Position numbers and translations under genes: made by a program. From an uncultured Clostridia bacterium (GTDB taxonomy: Bacteria; Bacillota; Clostridia; TANB77; CAG-508), in the NCBI GenBank assembly GCA_934140005.1, contig CAKPBB010000005.1:1-64000 (forward strand): DNA of 64,000 nucleotides, read 5' to 3'. The notes beneath the pieces are model-generated. The model was not told the origin of the DNA and ran no database searches. It saw only the letters and a program-made list of their open reading frames with translations. Below are positions 7,994-17,075 of this stretch, in pieces. How positions within the stretch are numbered: the stretch's first letter is position 1; every line of letters starts with the position of its first letter.

Positions 7994-9052
7994 TTATTTT
8001 CCTAAAATTTTCTTTTTAAAAGACCTCAATGTTCTAAATGCTTTTTCAGCCATCTTATACATTTTATAAGTCAATGGTTTATATGGAATATAGATTTCTC
8101 CAATAAATTCTGTAAACTCTGCATTAAATCCCTTTTTAAATCTATATAAACCATATTGTGGGTGATTTTCATCTACAACTCCAGAAACACCTCTAAAATC
8201 ATATACATCACACTTTCTTTCAATTGCTTCTTGTATCATTGTCCATTGTAATAAATAATTTGGCATTAAGTTTCTATGACTATTGCTACTAGCTCCATAC
8301 AAATACCAAACTTTATTACCATACATTATAGGTATAATTCCGGCAATAGGTTGTCCATTTGAATATGCCATAAGTAGCTTCATATGTCCATTAGGTACTA
8401 ATTCATCATACATTTTTTCAAAATATGATAAAGATCTAATTATGAAATCATCTCTTTTTCCTGTTTCTACCATTATTCTATGAAAATCTTTTAAATCTTC
8501 TCTAGTACCTTCTTTTACTTCAACACCTTTTTTTATAGCAAGTCTTATATTATATCTTGTTTTTGAATGAAAGTTTGCAAAGATTTCATCTTCTGTTTTA
8601 TCTTTTATATCTAATCTAAATACAAATCTTGGTTGTATTTCATCTTTAAAATCTTTGCTATCATCTTTTATTTCAAAACCAACTTTAGTAATAAGATCTC
8701 TAAATATTGTATCTTCTTTCTTTATGTCTGGTTCAATTCTAAGAACAAAAGCATTATATTTTTTTGCAAGAAGATTTGCACCTTCTACAATATCTTGTAA
8801 AACTTCTTCATTATGAATATCACAAACTGGTCCTCTTGCAGAATACATTATATTTCCAAACAAAGGAATTTTTCTAATCCATACACACAAAGAACCTCTA
8901 ATATTTCCTTCTTTATCTTCTGAAAGTATAACTTCCTTTATCCAATTTGTTTTTACATTTCCCCATTCAAGAGATTGTTGAAAATTACATCTTTCGTGTC
9001 TTTCAAGAAATTCTGTATACCTCTTTTTGTCTTTTTCCTCTAACAATTTCAT
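7994..9052 (-). CDS. FemX/FemAB-family peptidoglycan peptidyltransferase
   Basis: These enzymes use aminoacyl-tRNA to add the first residue(s) of the interpeptide bridge to lipid II at the membrane. The 352 residues carry the double GNAT-like FemAB fold: N-F-Q-Q-S-L-E-W-G near the start, F-H-S-K-T-R-Y-N-I-R-L-A in the middle, and V-W-Y-L-Y-G-A-S-S and Y-D-F-R-G-V in the second half, followed by Y-G-L-Y-R-F-K-K-G-F. The position between cysS and alr fits a role in wall synthesis. The amino acid it adds cannot be read from sequence. An unusual second tRNA-Gly(TCC) at 58066-58139 raises the possibility of glycine, see findings. Confidence 0.85.
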   Translation of the reverse strand: MKLLEEKDKKRYTEFLERHERCNFQQSLEWGNVKTNWIKEVILSEDKEGNIRGSLCVWIRKIPLFGNIMYSARGPVCDIHNEEVLQDIVEGANLLAKKYNAFVLRIEPDIKKEDTIFRDLITKVGFEIKDDSKDFKDEIQPRFVFRLDIKDKTEDEIFANFHSKTRYNIRLAIKKGVEVKEGTREDLKDFHRIMVETGKRDDFIIRSLSYFEKMYDELVPNGHMKLLMAYSNGQPIAGIIPIMYGNKVWYLYGASSNSHRNLMPNYLLQWTMIQEAIERKCDVYDFRGVSGVVDENHPQYGLYRFKKGFNAEFTEFIGEIYIPYKPLTYKMYKMAEKAFRTLRSFKKKILGK

Positions 9053-9074
9053 TTTATCTTTTCTTCCTCCAAAA

Positions 9075-10457
9075 TTACTTTTCTATTATTGTACCTTCTT
9101 TACTATCTTTTACAGTATATCCTTTTGTTATTAAAATATCTCTTATTCTATCAGATTCAGCCCAATTTTTATTAGTTCTAGCTTCATTTCTTTGATTTAC
9201 TAGTTCTTGAATATCTTCTGGAATTTCATTTTCTTCTTTTTGATAATTTTTCAAATCTAAACCTAATACTTCATCAAATTTTAATAATAAATTTTGATAA
9301 TCTTTAGATTTATTTGGCTTTCTAATAATATCCCAAACAATGCTCATCGCCATTGGCATATTTAAATCATCATTTATTGCTTCATGAAATCTATTTTCTA
9401 GTTCAGAAAGCTCTTCTTCTGAAACTTTTTCAGTACCTTCACTATGTTTTAAATATCCCTCTCTTAATCTACTAAGTGCTGTTTTAGCAGCATCCATAGC
9501 TTCCCAAGTAAAGTTTATTTTATTTCTATAATTTGAAGTAAAATTAAACATTCTATAAGTTAATGGTTCATATCCTTTTTCTTTTAAATCTTCTAGTGTA
9601 TATAAGTTATTTAAGCTTTTTGACATTTTTCCACCATTTACAGTTAAGAAATTAACATGCATCCAAAATCTTGCTGGAATTTTTCCACAAAATCCTTGAG
9701 CTTGCGCAATTTCATTTTCATGATGAATTGGAATATGATCTATTCCACCAGTATGAATGTCAAACTCTTCTCCTAAATATTTATATCCCATTGCAGAACA
9801 CTCTAAATGCCAACCTGGATAACATTTTCCAAAGAATGTATCCCATTTCATAATATGATTTTCTGGTGCTTTTATCCAAAGTGCAAAATCAGAAATATTT
9901 TTCTTATTTTGATCAAAATCAACCCTTGCTCCAGCCTTTTGGTCCTCTATTTTTTTACCTGATAAAATTCCATAATTTTTTAATTTTGAAGTATCAAAAT
10001 AAATTGTATCATCAGTTTGATATGTATATCCATTTTCAATTATTTTCTTAACATATTGTTCCATAACATCAATATGTTCTGTTGCTCTTGCAATTATTTC
10101 TGGTCTGTCTATATTCAACTTATCAATATCTTTTAGAAATGCTTTCATGTAGAACTCTGCTATTTCATAAGGATTTTTATTTTCTCTTCTAGCTGCTTTT
10201 AACATTTTGTCTTCACCTTCGTCAGCATCAGAAACTAAATGTCCAACATCAGTAATATTCATCACATGTTTTAGAGTATATCCATTATATTTTAAAACTC
10301 TTCTTAATGTATCCATAAACAAATATGCTCTTAAATTTCCTATATGTGCAAAATAATACACAGTTGGTCCACAAGTGTACATTCTAACTTCATTGCCTTT
10401 TAATGGCTCAAATTCTTGCTTTTCTTTAGTTAATGTATTATAGAAATATAATTTCAA
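9075..10457 (-). CDS. cysS: Cysteine-tRNA ligase
   Basis: Class I aminoacyl-tRNA synthetase charging tRNA-Cys. The 460 residues include the zinc-ligand Cys in Y-T-C-G-P-T-V-Y (about 26-33), the HIGH motif as H-I-G-N (38-41), the zinc-site block W-H-L-E-C-S-A-M, H-H-E-N-E-I-A-Q, and G-G-K-M-S-K-S-L-N-N. The C-terminus N-Q-R-N-E-A-R-T-N-K-N-W-A-E-S-D is also typical. No T-box leader fits in the short upstream gap, where only a terminator lies. It is the first gene of the cysS-femX-alr-DUF1189-ftsH unit. Confidence 0.96.
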   Translation of the reverse strand: MKLYFYNTLTKEKQEFEPLKGNEVRMYTCGPTVYYFAHIGNLRAYLFMDTLRRVLKYNGYTLKHVMNITDVGHLVSDADEGEDKMLKAARRENKNPYEIAEFYMKAFLKDIDKLNIDRPEIIARATEHIDVMEQYVKKIIENGYTYQTDDTIYFDTSKLKNYGILSGKKIEDQKAGARVDFDQNKKNISDFALWIKAPENHIMKWDTFFGKCYPGWHLECSAMGYKYLGEEFDIHTGGIDHIPIHHENEIAQAQGFCGKIPARFWMHVNFLTVNGGKMSKSLNNLYTLEDLKEKGYEPLTYRMFNFTSNYRNKINFTWEAMDAAKTALSRLREGYLKHSEGTEKVSEEELSELENRFHEAINDDLNMPMAMSIVWDIIRKPNKSKDYQNLLLKFDEVLGLDLKNYQKEENEIPEDIQELVNQRNEARTNKNWAESDRIRDILITKGYTVKDSKEGTIIEK

Positions 10458-10496
10458 AGTTTTTCTCCTTTTTTTAGATTTATATATAATTTTAAT

Positions 10497-10529
10497 ATAT
10501 TAGGAAAGTCTTAAAGACTTTCCTAATAT
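10497..10529 (-). terminator. Hairpin after the penicillin-binding protein gene
   Basis: A perfect 15-bp stem (497-511 with 515-529 of this kilobase) lies 11 bases past the PBP stop and separates it from cysS. The following minus-strand sequence is A+T rich with no long T run, so it may be an efficient terminator or an mRNA processing site. Confidence 0.7.
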
Positions 10530-10539
10530 TTATAAAAAG

Positions 10540-13200
10540 TTAAGTTTCATCTGTGTCTGTTGTGGTATTAGTAGTATTTGTCGTGTTTGATGTATTACTT
10601 GTATTTGTTGTATTATTTGTTTTATTGGTATTAGTTGTATTAGTTGTATTGCTTGTATTTGTTGTATTATTTGGTTTATTGGTATTGGTTGTATTAGTAG
10701 TATTCGTTGTATTTGCTGTATTGCTTGTATTTGGCTTTGTATTTGGATTTTTCTCTGGTTCTTTTTCTGGCTGTTTTTCTGGTTCTTTGTTAGGTTTTGT
10801 TTCGGCCGGTTTTGTATGAATTGTACAAGTTTCTGTTGGAATATTGTATTCACCATTATAGTTAGTTGACCATCTTCCATTTTTTTCTTCTGGTGGTAAT
10901 TCTGAATATGTTCTTTCTTCAGTTTCTGGACAATATTCATTTGCTATTTTATTTGTTTCTGTACAAATTTTTAATTTTGTATGTCCTTCACATGTTGCTG
11001 GAACACTACCTTTTACAAATACTTCTGGATAAGCCTCTGAGCAACTTCCACCTGCTACTTTTCCAGTTTTATTACATATTGCTGCTACAACTATATTTTC
11101 TGGTTCTTCAAACTCTTTTCCTTCTAATCCTTTATGAATATCAGTCATTACAGCATCCCAAATTTTTCCTGCTGGATTTCCTGAAAATACAACCTTTTCA
11201 CTATATTCATATCCATACCAAGTTGCTGCTGTATAATAAGGAGTAAATCCACAAAGCCATCTATCAAAATTATCATTTGTTGTACCTGTTTTAGCTGCAA
11301 CATCCATTCCAGCAATTTTACAATATGTTGCTGTACCATTAGCTCCTGTAACTGGTGCAGTTAAAATACTTTTTTCAATAAATGCATTTTCTTTTGACAT
11401 TACTTGCTCTGAATCTTGTTTTGCTTCTAATATTACATTTCCACTTGAATCTTCTACTTTTGTATAGAATGTTGGCTCTATATATACACCATCATTTGCA
11501 ATTGCAGCATAAGCCATTGCCATTTGAAGTGATGATGCACCATCATCTAATCCACCTAAAGCTAAACTTAATCCTTCATCTTTTAATCCTGTAATTCCTA
11601 CTTTTTCACAAAATTTGATTGATTTATCAACACCAATTAAAGATAAAGCTTTAACATGAGGAATATTAGCTGATATTTCAATTGCTTGACGCATACTCAT
11701 AAGTCCTTTATAACCTATATACCACTCTTTTGGAGTATATCCACCACCAAATTCTGTTGCTCCATCATAAAAAGTTGTTGCTGCTGTAATTGTTCCACTT
11801 TCTAGTCCTGGTGCAATTACTGAAATAGGTTTCATTGAAGAACCTGTTTGTTTTTTCAAACTTGTTGGCCAATTGAAATAACCTAGTTTTGTCTTCTTAA
11901 GTTCATCTTGAGTTCCTGCACCACAAGCAACTACTTGACCCGTTGTATGATCTACTATTGTCATTGTTGCCATTGATGTTTGCTTTTTACTTGGTGATTG
12001 TCTCTTATAATCTGTACTTGTAATTACTTCTTCTACTTTATTTTGAATGTCTGTATCTTGAGTTGTATAAATCTTTAAACCACTACTATATAAATATACA
12101 TCAACCATGTCGGCAGACATTCCTTTTTCTTCCATAAGTTGTTGCTTTATTTGATTTATAGCAGCTTCTGTATGATAAGAAACATCAACCGTTGTTTTAG
12201 CTCCATCACCTTGTTTGAAATTTAATCCATTATCAACATCTGCAACAGCTTGATTATATTCTTCTTCATTTTGAATATATCCAACTTCTTTCATTTTTGC
12301 TAAAACAGTCTTTGTTCTTTTCTTTATTTTCTCTGTCATTTTGTCTTTTTTCTCTTGATTACCTTCATAATCTTCAAAAGGCTTATATGTTCCTGGTGCA
12401 TTATTTATACCTGCTAAATATGCACATTCTGCCAAACTTAAATCTTTAACATCTTTATCAAAATAATATATTGCACCTAAAGCAACACCATTTATATCAT
12501 TTCCACCTATGTATATAGTATTTAAATATAATTCAAGAATTTGGCTCTTTGAAAGTATATGTTCAACTTGAATTGCTTTTGCCATTTCTTTTACTTTTCT
12601 TGTAACCCCTGCTAATGCTGTATTATCTTTTTCTTTTGTGATATTTTTTACTAATTGTTGTGTAATAGTACTACCACCAAAAGATGAATTTCCAGCATGC
12701 ATTATAAAGTTCACAGTTGCATATGTTGTTCTATAAATATCCACACCTGAGTGTTCATAAAATCTTTCATCTTCGATAGCAACATAAGCTTTTGGCAAAT
12801 ATTCTGCCATATCTGATAAACTTACACATTTTCTTTTTTCTCCACTACTTAATGATGCAATTTCATTACCATTTTTATCATAAACAGTAGAATTTTCAAA
12901 TTTTATAACAAGTTCATCCTCACTAATTTTTAGTTCATCTCCAAAAAGACCAAAGAATGTTCCTGCTAAAATTCCACCACCAACTATTACAAGTAACATA
13001 AATATAACTAAAAATATCTTTATGCAAGTTGCAATTCTAGGATGTCTATATTTGAATTTCTTTTTACCATTTTTTGAATTTTTTACTTTATCTGTTCCGA
13101 TAACTGTTGTCTCATCTTTATTAATATTCTTTTTAGTTTTTTTATTTGTTTCTGTTGTTTTAAATCTTCGTGTTTCGCCATTTTTTCCGTTTGAACTCAT
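10540..13200 (-). CDS. Class A penicillin-binding protein (PBP1A-type)
   Basis: Bifunctional transglycosylase/transpeptidase that polymerises and cross-links peptidoglycan outside the membrane. The 886 residues have a basic cytosolic tail, one membrane helix (about 57-83), a GT51 domain with E-D-E-R-F-Y-E-H (catalytic Glu near 143) and a transpeptidase domain with S-S-M-K (SxxK), S-A-N and K-T-G-T-T. The last part (from about 690) has several Cys, then Pro/Glu/Lys spacer and about 55 residues of Asn/Thr tandem repeats ending T-D-E-T. The coding DNA of that tail (10553-10740) is a degenerate 3- and 12-bp repeat and is probably length-variable. Confidence 0.93.
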   Translation of the reverse strand: MSSNGKNGETRRFKTTETNKKTKKNINKDETTVIGTDKVKNSKNGKKKFKYRHPRIATCIKIFLVIFMLLVIVGGGILAGTFFGLFGDELKISEDELVIKFENSTVYDKNGNEIASLSSGEKRKCVSLSDMAEYLPKAYVAIEDERFYEHSGVDIYRTTYATVNFIMHAGNSSFGGSTITQQLVKNITKEKDNTALAGVTRKVKEMAKAIQVEHILSKSQILELYLNTIYIGGNDINGVALGAIYYFDKDVKDLSLAECAYLAGINNAPGTYKPFEDYEGNQEKKDKMTEKIKKRTKTVLAKMKEVGYIQNEEEYNQAVADVDNGLNFKQGDGAKTTVDVSYHTEAAINQIKQQLMEEKGMSADMVDVYLYSSGLKIYTTQDTDIQNKVEEVITSTDYKRQSPSKKQTSMATMTIVDHTTGQVVACGAGTQDELKKTKLGYFNWPTSLKKQTGSSMKPISVIAPGLESGTITAATTFYDGATEFGGGYTPKEWYIGYKGLMSMRQAIEISANIPHVKALSLIGVDKSIKFCEKVGITGLKDEGLSLALGGLDDGASSLQMAMAYAAIANDGVYIEPTFYTKVEDSSGNVILEAKQDSEQVMSKENAFIEKSILTAPVTGANGTATYCKIAGMDVAAKTGTTNDNFDRWLCGFTPYYTAATWYGYEYSEKVVFSGNPAGKIWDAVMTDIHKGLEGKEFEEPENIVVAAICNKTGKVAGGSCSEAYPEVFVKGSVPATCEGHTKLKICTETNKIANEYCPETEERTYSELPPEEKNGRWSTNYNGEYNIPTETCTIHTKPAETKPNKEPEKQPEKEPEKNPNTKPNTSNTANTTNTTNTTNTNKPNNTTNTSNTTNTTNTNKTNNTTNTSNTSNTTNTTNTTTDTDET
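10553..10740 (-). repeat. Low-complexity Asn-Thr tandem repeat inside the PBP gene
   Basis: Repeats of AATACxACx codons give N-T-T-N-T-T-N-T type protein sequence. It is in frame and likely forms a flexible extracellular tail, prone to slippage. Confidence 0.85.
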
Positions 13201-13361
13201 ATTTCCTCCTTTTAGTATAGTTTTAAATATACAATGGTATTATACCATAAATTTGTAAAATATAAAGCTTTTTTAATAAATTTAATAATTGTTTAAAATT
13301 TAGTTTTATATAGCATAACTATAAGTTTTGAAATAAGCTTTCGAATATGAATAAAAAAATT

Positions 13362-14225
13362 TTAGAAATTCAATACATCTTTTACACTTAATATTGGTTC
13401 TGCACCTTCTTTAATCAATTTATTGCAACCAGCAGATTGTTTTGAATATATTCCACCAGGTACAGCATACACATCTTTTCCCTGTTCTAATGCAAAATCA
13501 ACAGTTATAAAGCTTCCACTATTTAATCCTGCTTCTACAACAATTATCTTATCACTTATACCACTTATTATTCTATTTCTTGCTGGAAAATGCCATCTTT
13601 CTGCATTTGAATCTATAGAATATTCAGAAATTACACAACCATCATTTTTTAAAATTTCTTCATATAACTTTATATTTTCTTTTGGATAAATTTTATTATC
13701 CCTTATACCATTTCCTAAAACAGCAACTGTTTTCTTACATTTTCCAAGTAAAGCTCCAATATGTGAATACTTATCAATTCCATTTGCAAGTCCACTAACA
13801 ATTCCAATATTGTTATTTGATAATTCTCTTGCAATTGATATTGCAACTTTTTTTCCATATTCACTAGCATTCCTACTTCCAACCATTGCTATCATTTCCT
13901 CTGATAAAAGTTTTGTATTTCCCTTTATATATATTACTACTGGTCTATCTTTTATATTCTTTAATTTTTCAGGATAATTATTCTCATTGCAATTATAAAT
14001 ATAGATACTATTGTTTTCGATATATTTTAATTCATTTTCTAAATTTATTCTATTTTTCACACTCAAAATTTCAGAAATCTTTTCATTTTCTAAACCAAAA
14101 TATCTTAAATCTTTTTCTGTTAAATTCCATATATTTTTAGGAGTTACAAAATGATTTAATAACTTTAGTTTAGCATTATTTGATAACTTTAACTTTGAAA
14201 ACCATATATTATATTCTTTTTCCAT
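13362..14225 (-). CDS. dprA: DNA-processing protein DprA
   Basis: Loads RecA on incoming single-stranded DNA during transformation. The 287 residues show a SAM-like N-terminal region (to about 90) and the Rossmann-like DprA core: M-V-G-S-R-N-A-S-E-Y-G, V-S-G-L-A-N-G-I-D, V-A-V-L-G-N-G-I, F-P-A-R-N-R-I-I-S-G, E-A-G-L-N-S-G-S and A-V-P-G-G-I. It lacks the C-terminal winged helix found in some members, ending soon after the core. The ATG at 14225 follows GGCGG. It is a single gene here with no other competence gene nearby. Confidence 0.93.
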   Translation of the reverse strand: MEKEYNIWFSKLKLSNNAKLKLLNHFVTPKNIWNLTEKDLRYFGLENEKISEILSVKNRINLENELKYIENNSIYIYNCNENNYPEKLKNIKDRPVVIYIKGNTKLLSEEMIAMVGSRNASEYGKKVAISIARELSNNNIGIVSGLANGIDKYSHIGALLGKCKKTVAVLGNGIRDNKIYPKENIKLYEEILKNDGCVISEYSIDSNAERWHFPARNRIISGISDKIIVVEAGLNSGSFITVDFALEQGKDVYAVPGGIYSKQSAGCNKLIKEGAEPILSVKDVLNF

Positions 14226-14310
14226 TTAACCGCCTTTTCTCTATACTTTTTCATATAACTAATCTTCATTGGTTAATATTTAATTAAAAAACTTCTAAAA
14301 ACTTACGTTT

Positions 14311-14343
14311 ACCACAAAAAGAGCATAAGTTTAAAACTTATGC
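14311..14343 (-). terminator. Terminator of folD
   Basis: GCATAAGTTT / AAACTTATGC stem (14323-14343) about 45 bases beyond the folD stop, followed on the minus strand by TCTTTTTGTGG. Confidence 0.7.
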
Positions 14344-14388
14344 CCCTTTATTTAATTTTCATAATATTTATAATTTTGTATTTAATTA

Positions 14389-15240
14389 TTATTCTTTAAT
14401 ACTATCTTTAGCTGCTTTTACAACATTATTTATAAGCATTGCAATTGTCATTGGTCCAACCCCACCTGGAACTGGTGTAATATAGCTAGCTTTTGGAAAT
14501 ATATTTTCATAATCTACATCTCCACATAATTTTCCATTATCCAATCTATTTATCCCTACATCAATTACAACAGCACCATCTTTTACCATATCACTAGTAA
14601 CAAATTTAGGCTTTCCTATAGCAGCAATTATTATATCTGCATTTTTTGTTATTTCTTTAATATTTTTAGTTTTTGAATGACATACCGTTACTGTTGCATT
14701 TTTATTTAGCATACATTGTATTAAAGGTTTTCCAACAATATTACTTCTACCTAAAATAACAACATTTTTTCCCTCTGTTTCTATATTATATGCTTCAAGC
14801 ATTTTAACAATTCCATAAGGTGTGCAAGAAATAAATGCATCTAAACCAATTGCTAATTTTCCAACATTTACTGCATTAAATCCATCTACATCTTTTTCTG
14901 GTAAAATTCTTTGAAAAGCTTTTTGAATATCTATATGTTTAGGTATAGGACTTTGTAAGAGTATTCCATGAATACTTTTATCAGCATTCAAATTATCAAT
15001 TGTTTTTAAAAGCTTATCTTCTGATGTATTTTCATCAAAAAGAAACTCTTCAAATTCTATCCCTGCTTTTTCGCAAGCTTTTGATTTATTTTTTACATAT
15101 ACCTGTGAAGCACTATCATTGCCAACCATTACTACAGCTAATTTGGGTACAATACCTTTTTCTTTTAATTTATCTACTTCTACTTTTAATTCTTCTCTAA
15201 TTTCTTTAGCAAGCTCTTTGCCATTTATTATTTCTGCCAT
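14389..15240 (-). CDS. folD: Methylenetetrahydrofolate dehydrogenase/cyclohydrolase
   Basis: Bifunctional cytosolic enzyme interconverting 5,10-methylene-, methenyl- and 10-formyl-tetrahydrofolate for purine and formyl-Met-tRNA synthesis. The 283 residues have the usual length. Visible motifs are S-Q-V-Y-V-K-N-K-S-K-A-C (active-site Tyr and Lys), Q-S-P-I-P-K-H, P-E-K-D-V-D-G-F, the dinucleotide-binding G-R-S-N-I-V-G-K-P and V-P-G-G-V-G-P-M-T. The start at 15240 follows GGAAGG. It is probably transcribed alone or with uppP upstream (26-base gap). Confidence 0.96.
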   Translation of the reverse strand: MAEIINGKELAKEIREELKVEVDKLKEKGIVPKLAVVMVGNDSASQVYVKNKSKACEKAGIEFEEFLFDENTSEDKLLKTIDNLNADKSIHGILLQSPIPKHIDIQKAFQRILPEKDVDGFNAVNVGKLAIGLDAFISCTPYGIVKMLEAYNIETEGKNVVILGRSNIVGKPLIQCMLNKNATVTVCHSKTKNIKEITKNADIIIAAIGKPKFVTSDMVKDGAVVIDVGINRLDNGKLCGDVDYENIFPKASYITPVPGGVGPMTIAMLINNVVKAAKDSIKE

Positions 15241-15266
15241 TATGTTTTCCTTCCAATATAATTTTA

Positions 15267-16070
15267 TTATCTAAATAAAATACAAGCAATTATTACTATA
15301 CCAAATATAATTCTATAAATAGCAAATACTTTATAACTTCCTTTTTTCAAATAATTTAATAAGAACTTAATTACGAAAAGTCCTACTATAAAACTAGCTA
15401 AAATTCCAGCTACAAAAGCCGCATCAAAGACAAATGAACTGATATTAGCTAAAGCTGCTGCTAAAGTAATTGGTGCTGCAAGCATAAAAGAAAACCTAGC
15501 TGCACTTTCTCTATCTAGTTTAAGCATTCTTCCAACTGTCATTGTAATTCCAGAACGAGAAACTCCTGGAAATGCTGCTGCAATAGCTTGTGAAATACCA
15601 ATTAAAATTGATTGCTTTAATGTGATATCCTCATATTTAACTTCTGATTTTGCTTTTTTATCAACTATGTATAAAACAATACCCATAACAATTAAAGCAA
15701 CTGCTATAAATATCATTTGTACATTCAGATTGTCTCCAATGATTTTTTCGCTTATTTTATCCAATACTAAACTTAAAATTCCTGCTGGAATTGTAGCTGC
15801 AACTAAATACCAAAATATCTTGCCATCAGTTGAGTCTTCTTTTTTGATAGCCTTTTTATATCCACCAACAATTAAATTTATCCAATCTTTGAAAAAATAA
15901 ATTCCTATTGCAAGTAAAGTTCCTATATGTAGTGCCACATCAAAAGATTCTGGCATTTGTTCCCAACCTAATAACCATGGAAAAACATTTAAATGTCCTG
16001 AACTTGATATTGGTAAAAATTCTGTAAGTCCTTGGACAATTCCTAATATAATAGCATGTATAATACTCAT
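15267..16070 (-). CDS. uppP: Undecaprenyl-diphosphatase
   Basis: BacA/UppP membrane phosphatase that recycles undecaprenyl pyrophosphate to the lipid carrier used for peptidoglycan and other polymers; also linked to bacitracin tolerance. The 267 residues contain the two active-site segments G-L-T-E-F-L-P-I-S-S-S-G-H-L (about 14-27) and P-G-V-S-R-S-G-I-T (about 168-176), with about eight membrane helices. The start at 16070 follows AAAGGA. Its neighbour folD lies 26 bases downstream. Confidence 0.95.
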   Translation of the reverse strand: MSIIHAIILGIVQGLTEFLPISSSGHLNVFPWLLGWEQMPESFDVALHIGTLLAIGIYFFKDWINLIVGGYKKAIKKEDSTDGKIFWYLVAATIPAGILSLVLDKISEKIIGDNLNVQMIFIAVALIVMGIVLYIVDKKAKSEVKYEDITLKQSILIGISQAIAAAFPGVSRSGITMTVGRMLKLDRESAARFSFMLAAPITLAAALANISSFVFDAAFVAGILASFIVGLFVIKFLLNYLKKGSYKVFAIYRIIFGIVIIACILFR

Positions 16071-16132
16071 TTTTTTATTCCTTTCTATTGTTCAATTTTA
16101 TTTATATTCTTAATTTACTAATGAATATCTTA

Positions 16133-17002
16133 TTAAAGTTCTTTTAAAACATGATATAAAGTTTCCTTTATATAAATAGCAGATGTTAATGGTGCTACTT
16201 TTCCTGGTAAAGATAAAGCCCAAATCAATTTCAAATCTTTTTCTTTAGCTGCTTTTCTATCAACTCCACCTGGATTAGATGCTAAATCTATAATAACTGC
16301 ATCTTTATTTACTAATTCTAATCTATCTTTGTCTAGTATTTGGAATGGAATTGTGCTTATTATTATTTCAAATTCTCCTAAATGTTCATTTAAATTATTT
16401 AGATGAATTGGTTCATATCCATAAGCTTTTATCCAAGCTATATCTTCATTTTTTCTAGCCTCACAATAAACCTTAGCGCCTATTCCGTCAAGCATTTTTG
16501 CTAAAACTTTTCCAATTCTACCAAATCCCATAATTAAGACTTTACTACCATGCAAAGTTTTTTGAGTTTCTTCCATAGCAATTTGAATAGTTCCTTCTGC
16601 TGTAGCTATTGTGTTTAAAACAGTAAATTCTTCTCTTTTTAATAAATCAATATATTGTATATTTGCTTGTTCCAATTTTCTTTTTGTTTCTTCTACAATA
16701 TTTCCTGCTATTAAAGTTTTTCCTGCTATACAAGAAATAAATTCATCAACATTAAGTTTTATATTACTAAATGGCATTGATAAATTTTTTCTATCACTTG
16801 ATAATGGTATCGGTCCTACTACAACCTTTGAATTTTTTACAGTTTCTGTAACTGTTGGACACATTTCAATTTTTTCTATTTTTTGCAAATCTTCTGACAT
16901 TTCTAGCCCATAAGTATAAACTGTATATCCATCTTTTACTAGCATTTCAATAAGTTTAACAATTCGTAGGTCTCCGCCTACAACAGCTATTGATTTTTCC
17001 AC
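16133..17002 (-). CDS. dpaA: Dipicolinate synthase subunit A
   Basis: With subunit B it makes dipicolinic acid from a dihydrodipicolinate-pathway intermediate during sporulation. The 289 residues begin with a Rossmann motif (I-A-V-V-G-G-D-L-R) and have a second nucleotide-binding segment V-L-I-M-G-F-G-R-I-G-K. The blocks I-D-L-L-K-R-E-E-F-T-V-L-N-T-I-A-T-A-E-G and S-L-P-G-K-V-A-P are typical of DpaA. The usual partner dpaB is not next to it: the neighbours are uppP and a TPR protein. It may lie elsewhere or subunit A may work alone. No clear sporulation promoter was identified. Confidence 0.85.
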   Translation of the reverse strand: MEKSIAVVGGDLRIVKLIEMLVKDGYTVYTYGLEMSEDLQKIEKIEMCPTVTETVKNSKVVVGPIPLSSDRKNLSMPFSNIKLNVDEFISCIAGKTLIAGNIVEETKRKLEQANIQYIDLLKREEFTVLNTIATAEGTIQIAMEETQKTLHGSKVLIMGFGRIGKVLAKMLDGIGAKVYCEARKNEDIAWIKAYGYEPIHLNNLNEHLGEFEIIISTIPFQILDKDRLELVNKDAVIIDLASNPGGVDRKAAKEKDLKLIWALSLPGKVAPLTSAIYIKETLYHVLKEL

Positions 17003-17075
17003 TTTACTTTCATTCCTTTCTATGCTTTTGTATTTATAATATATTATATTTTCTTTTGAATTATTTATGTATCAA

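Noticed and set aside
9075..10600. T-box or other riboswitch upstream of cysS
   Set aside because: The gap is about 80 bases and contains only a terminator hairpin, with no T-box features.
10553..10819. Long Val/Leu-rich open frame opposite the PBP gene
   Set aside because: It is the reverse reading of the Asn-Thr repeat and has no ribosome site; the PBP frame explains the sequence.
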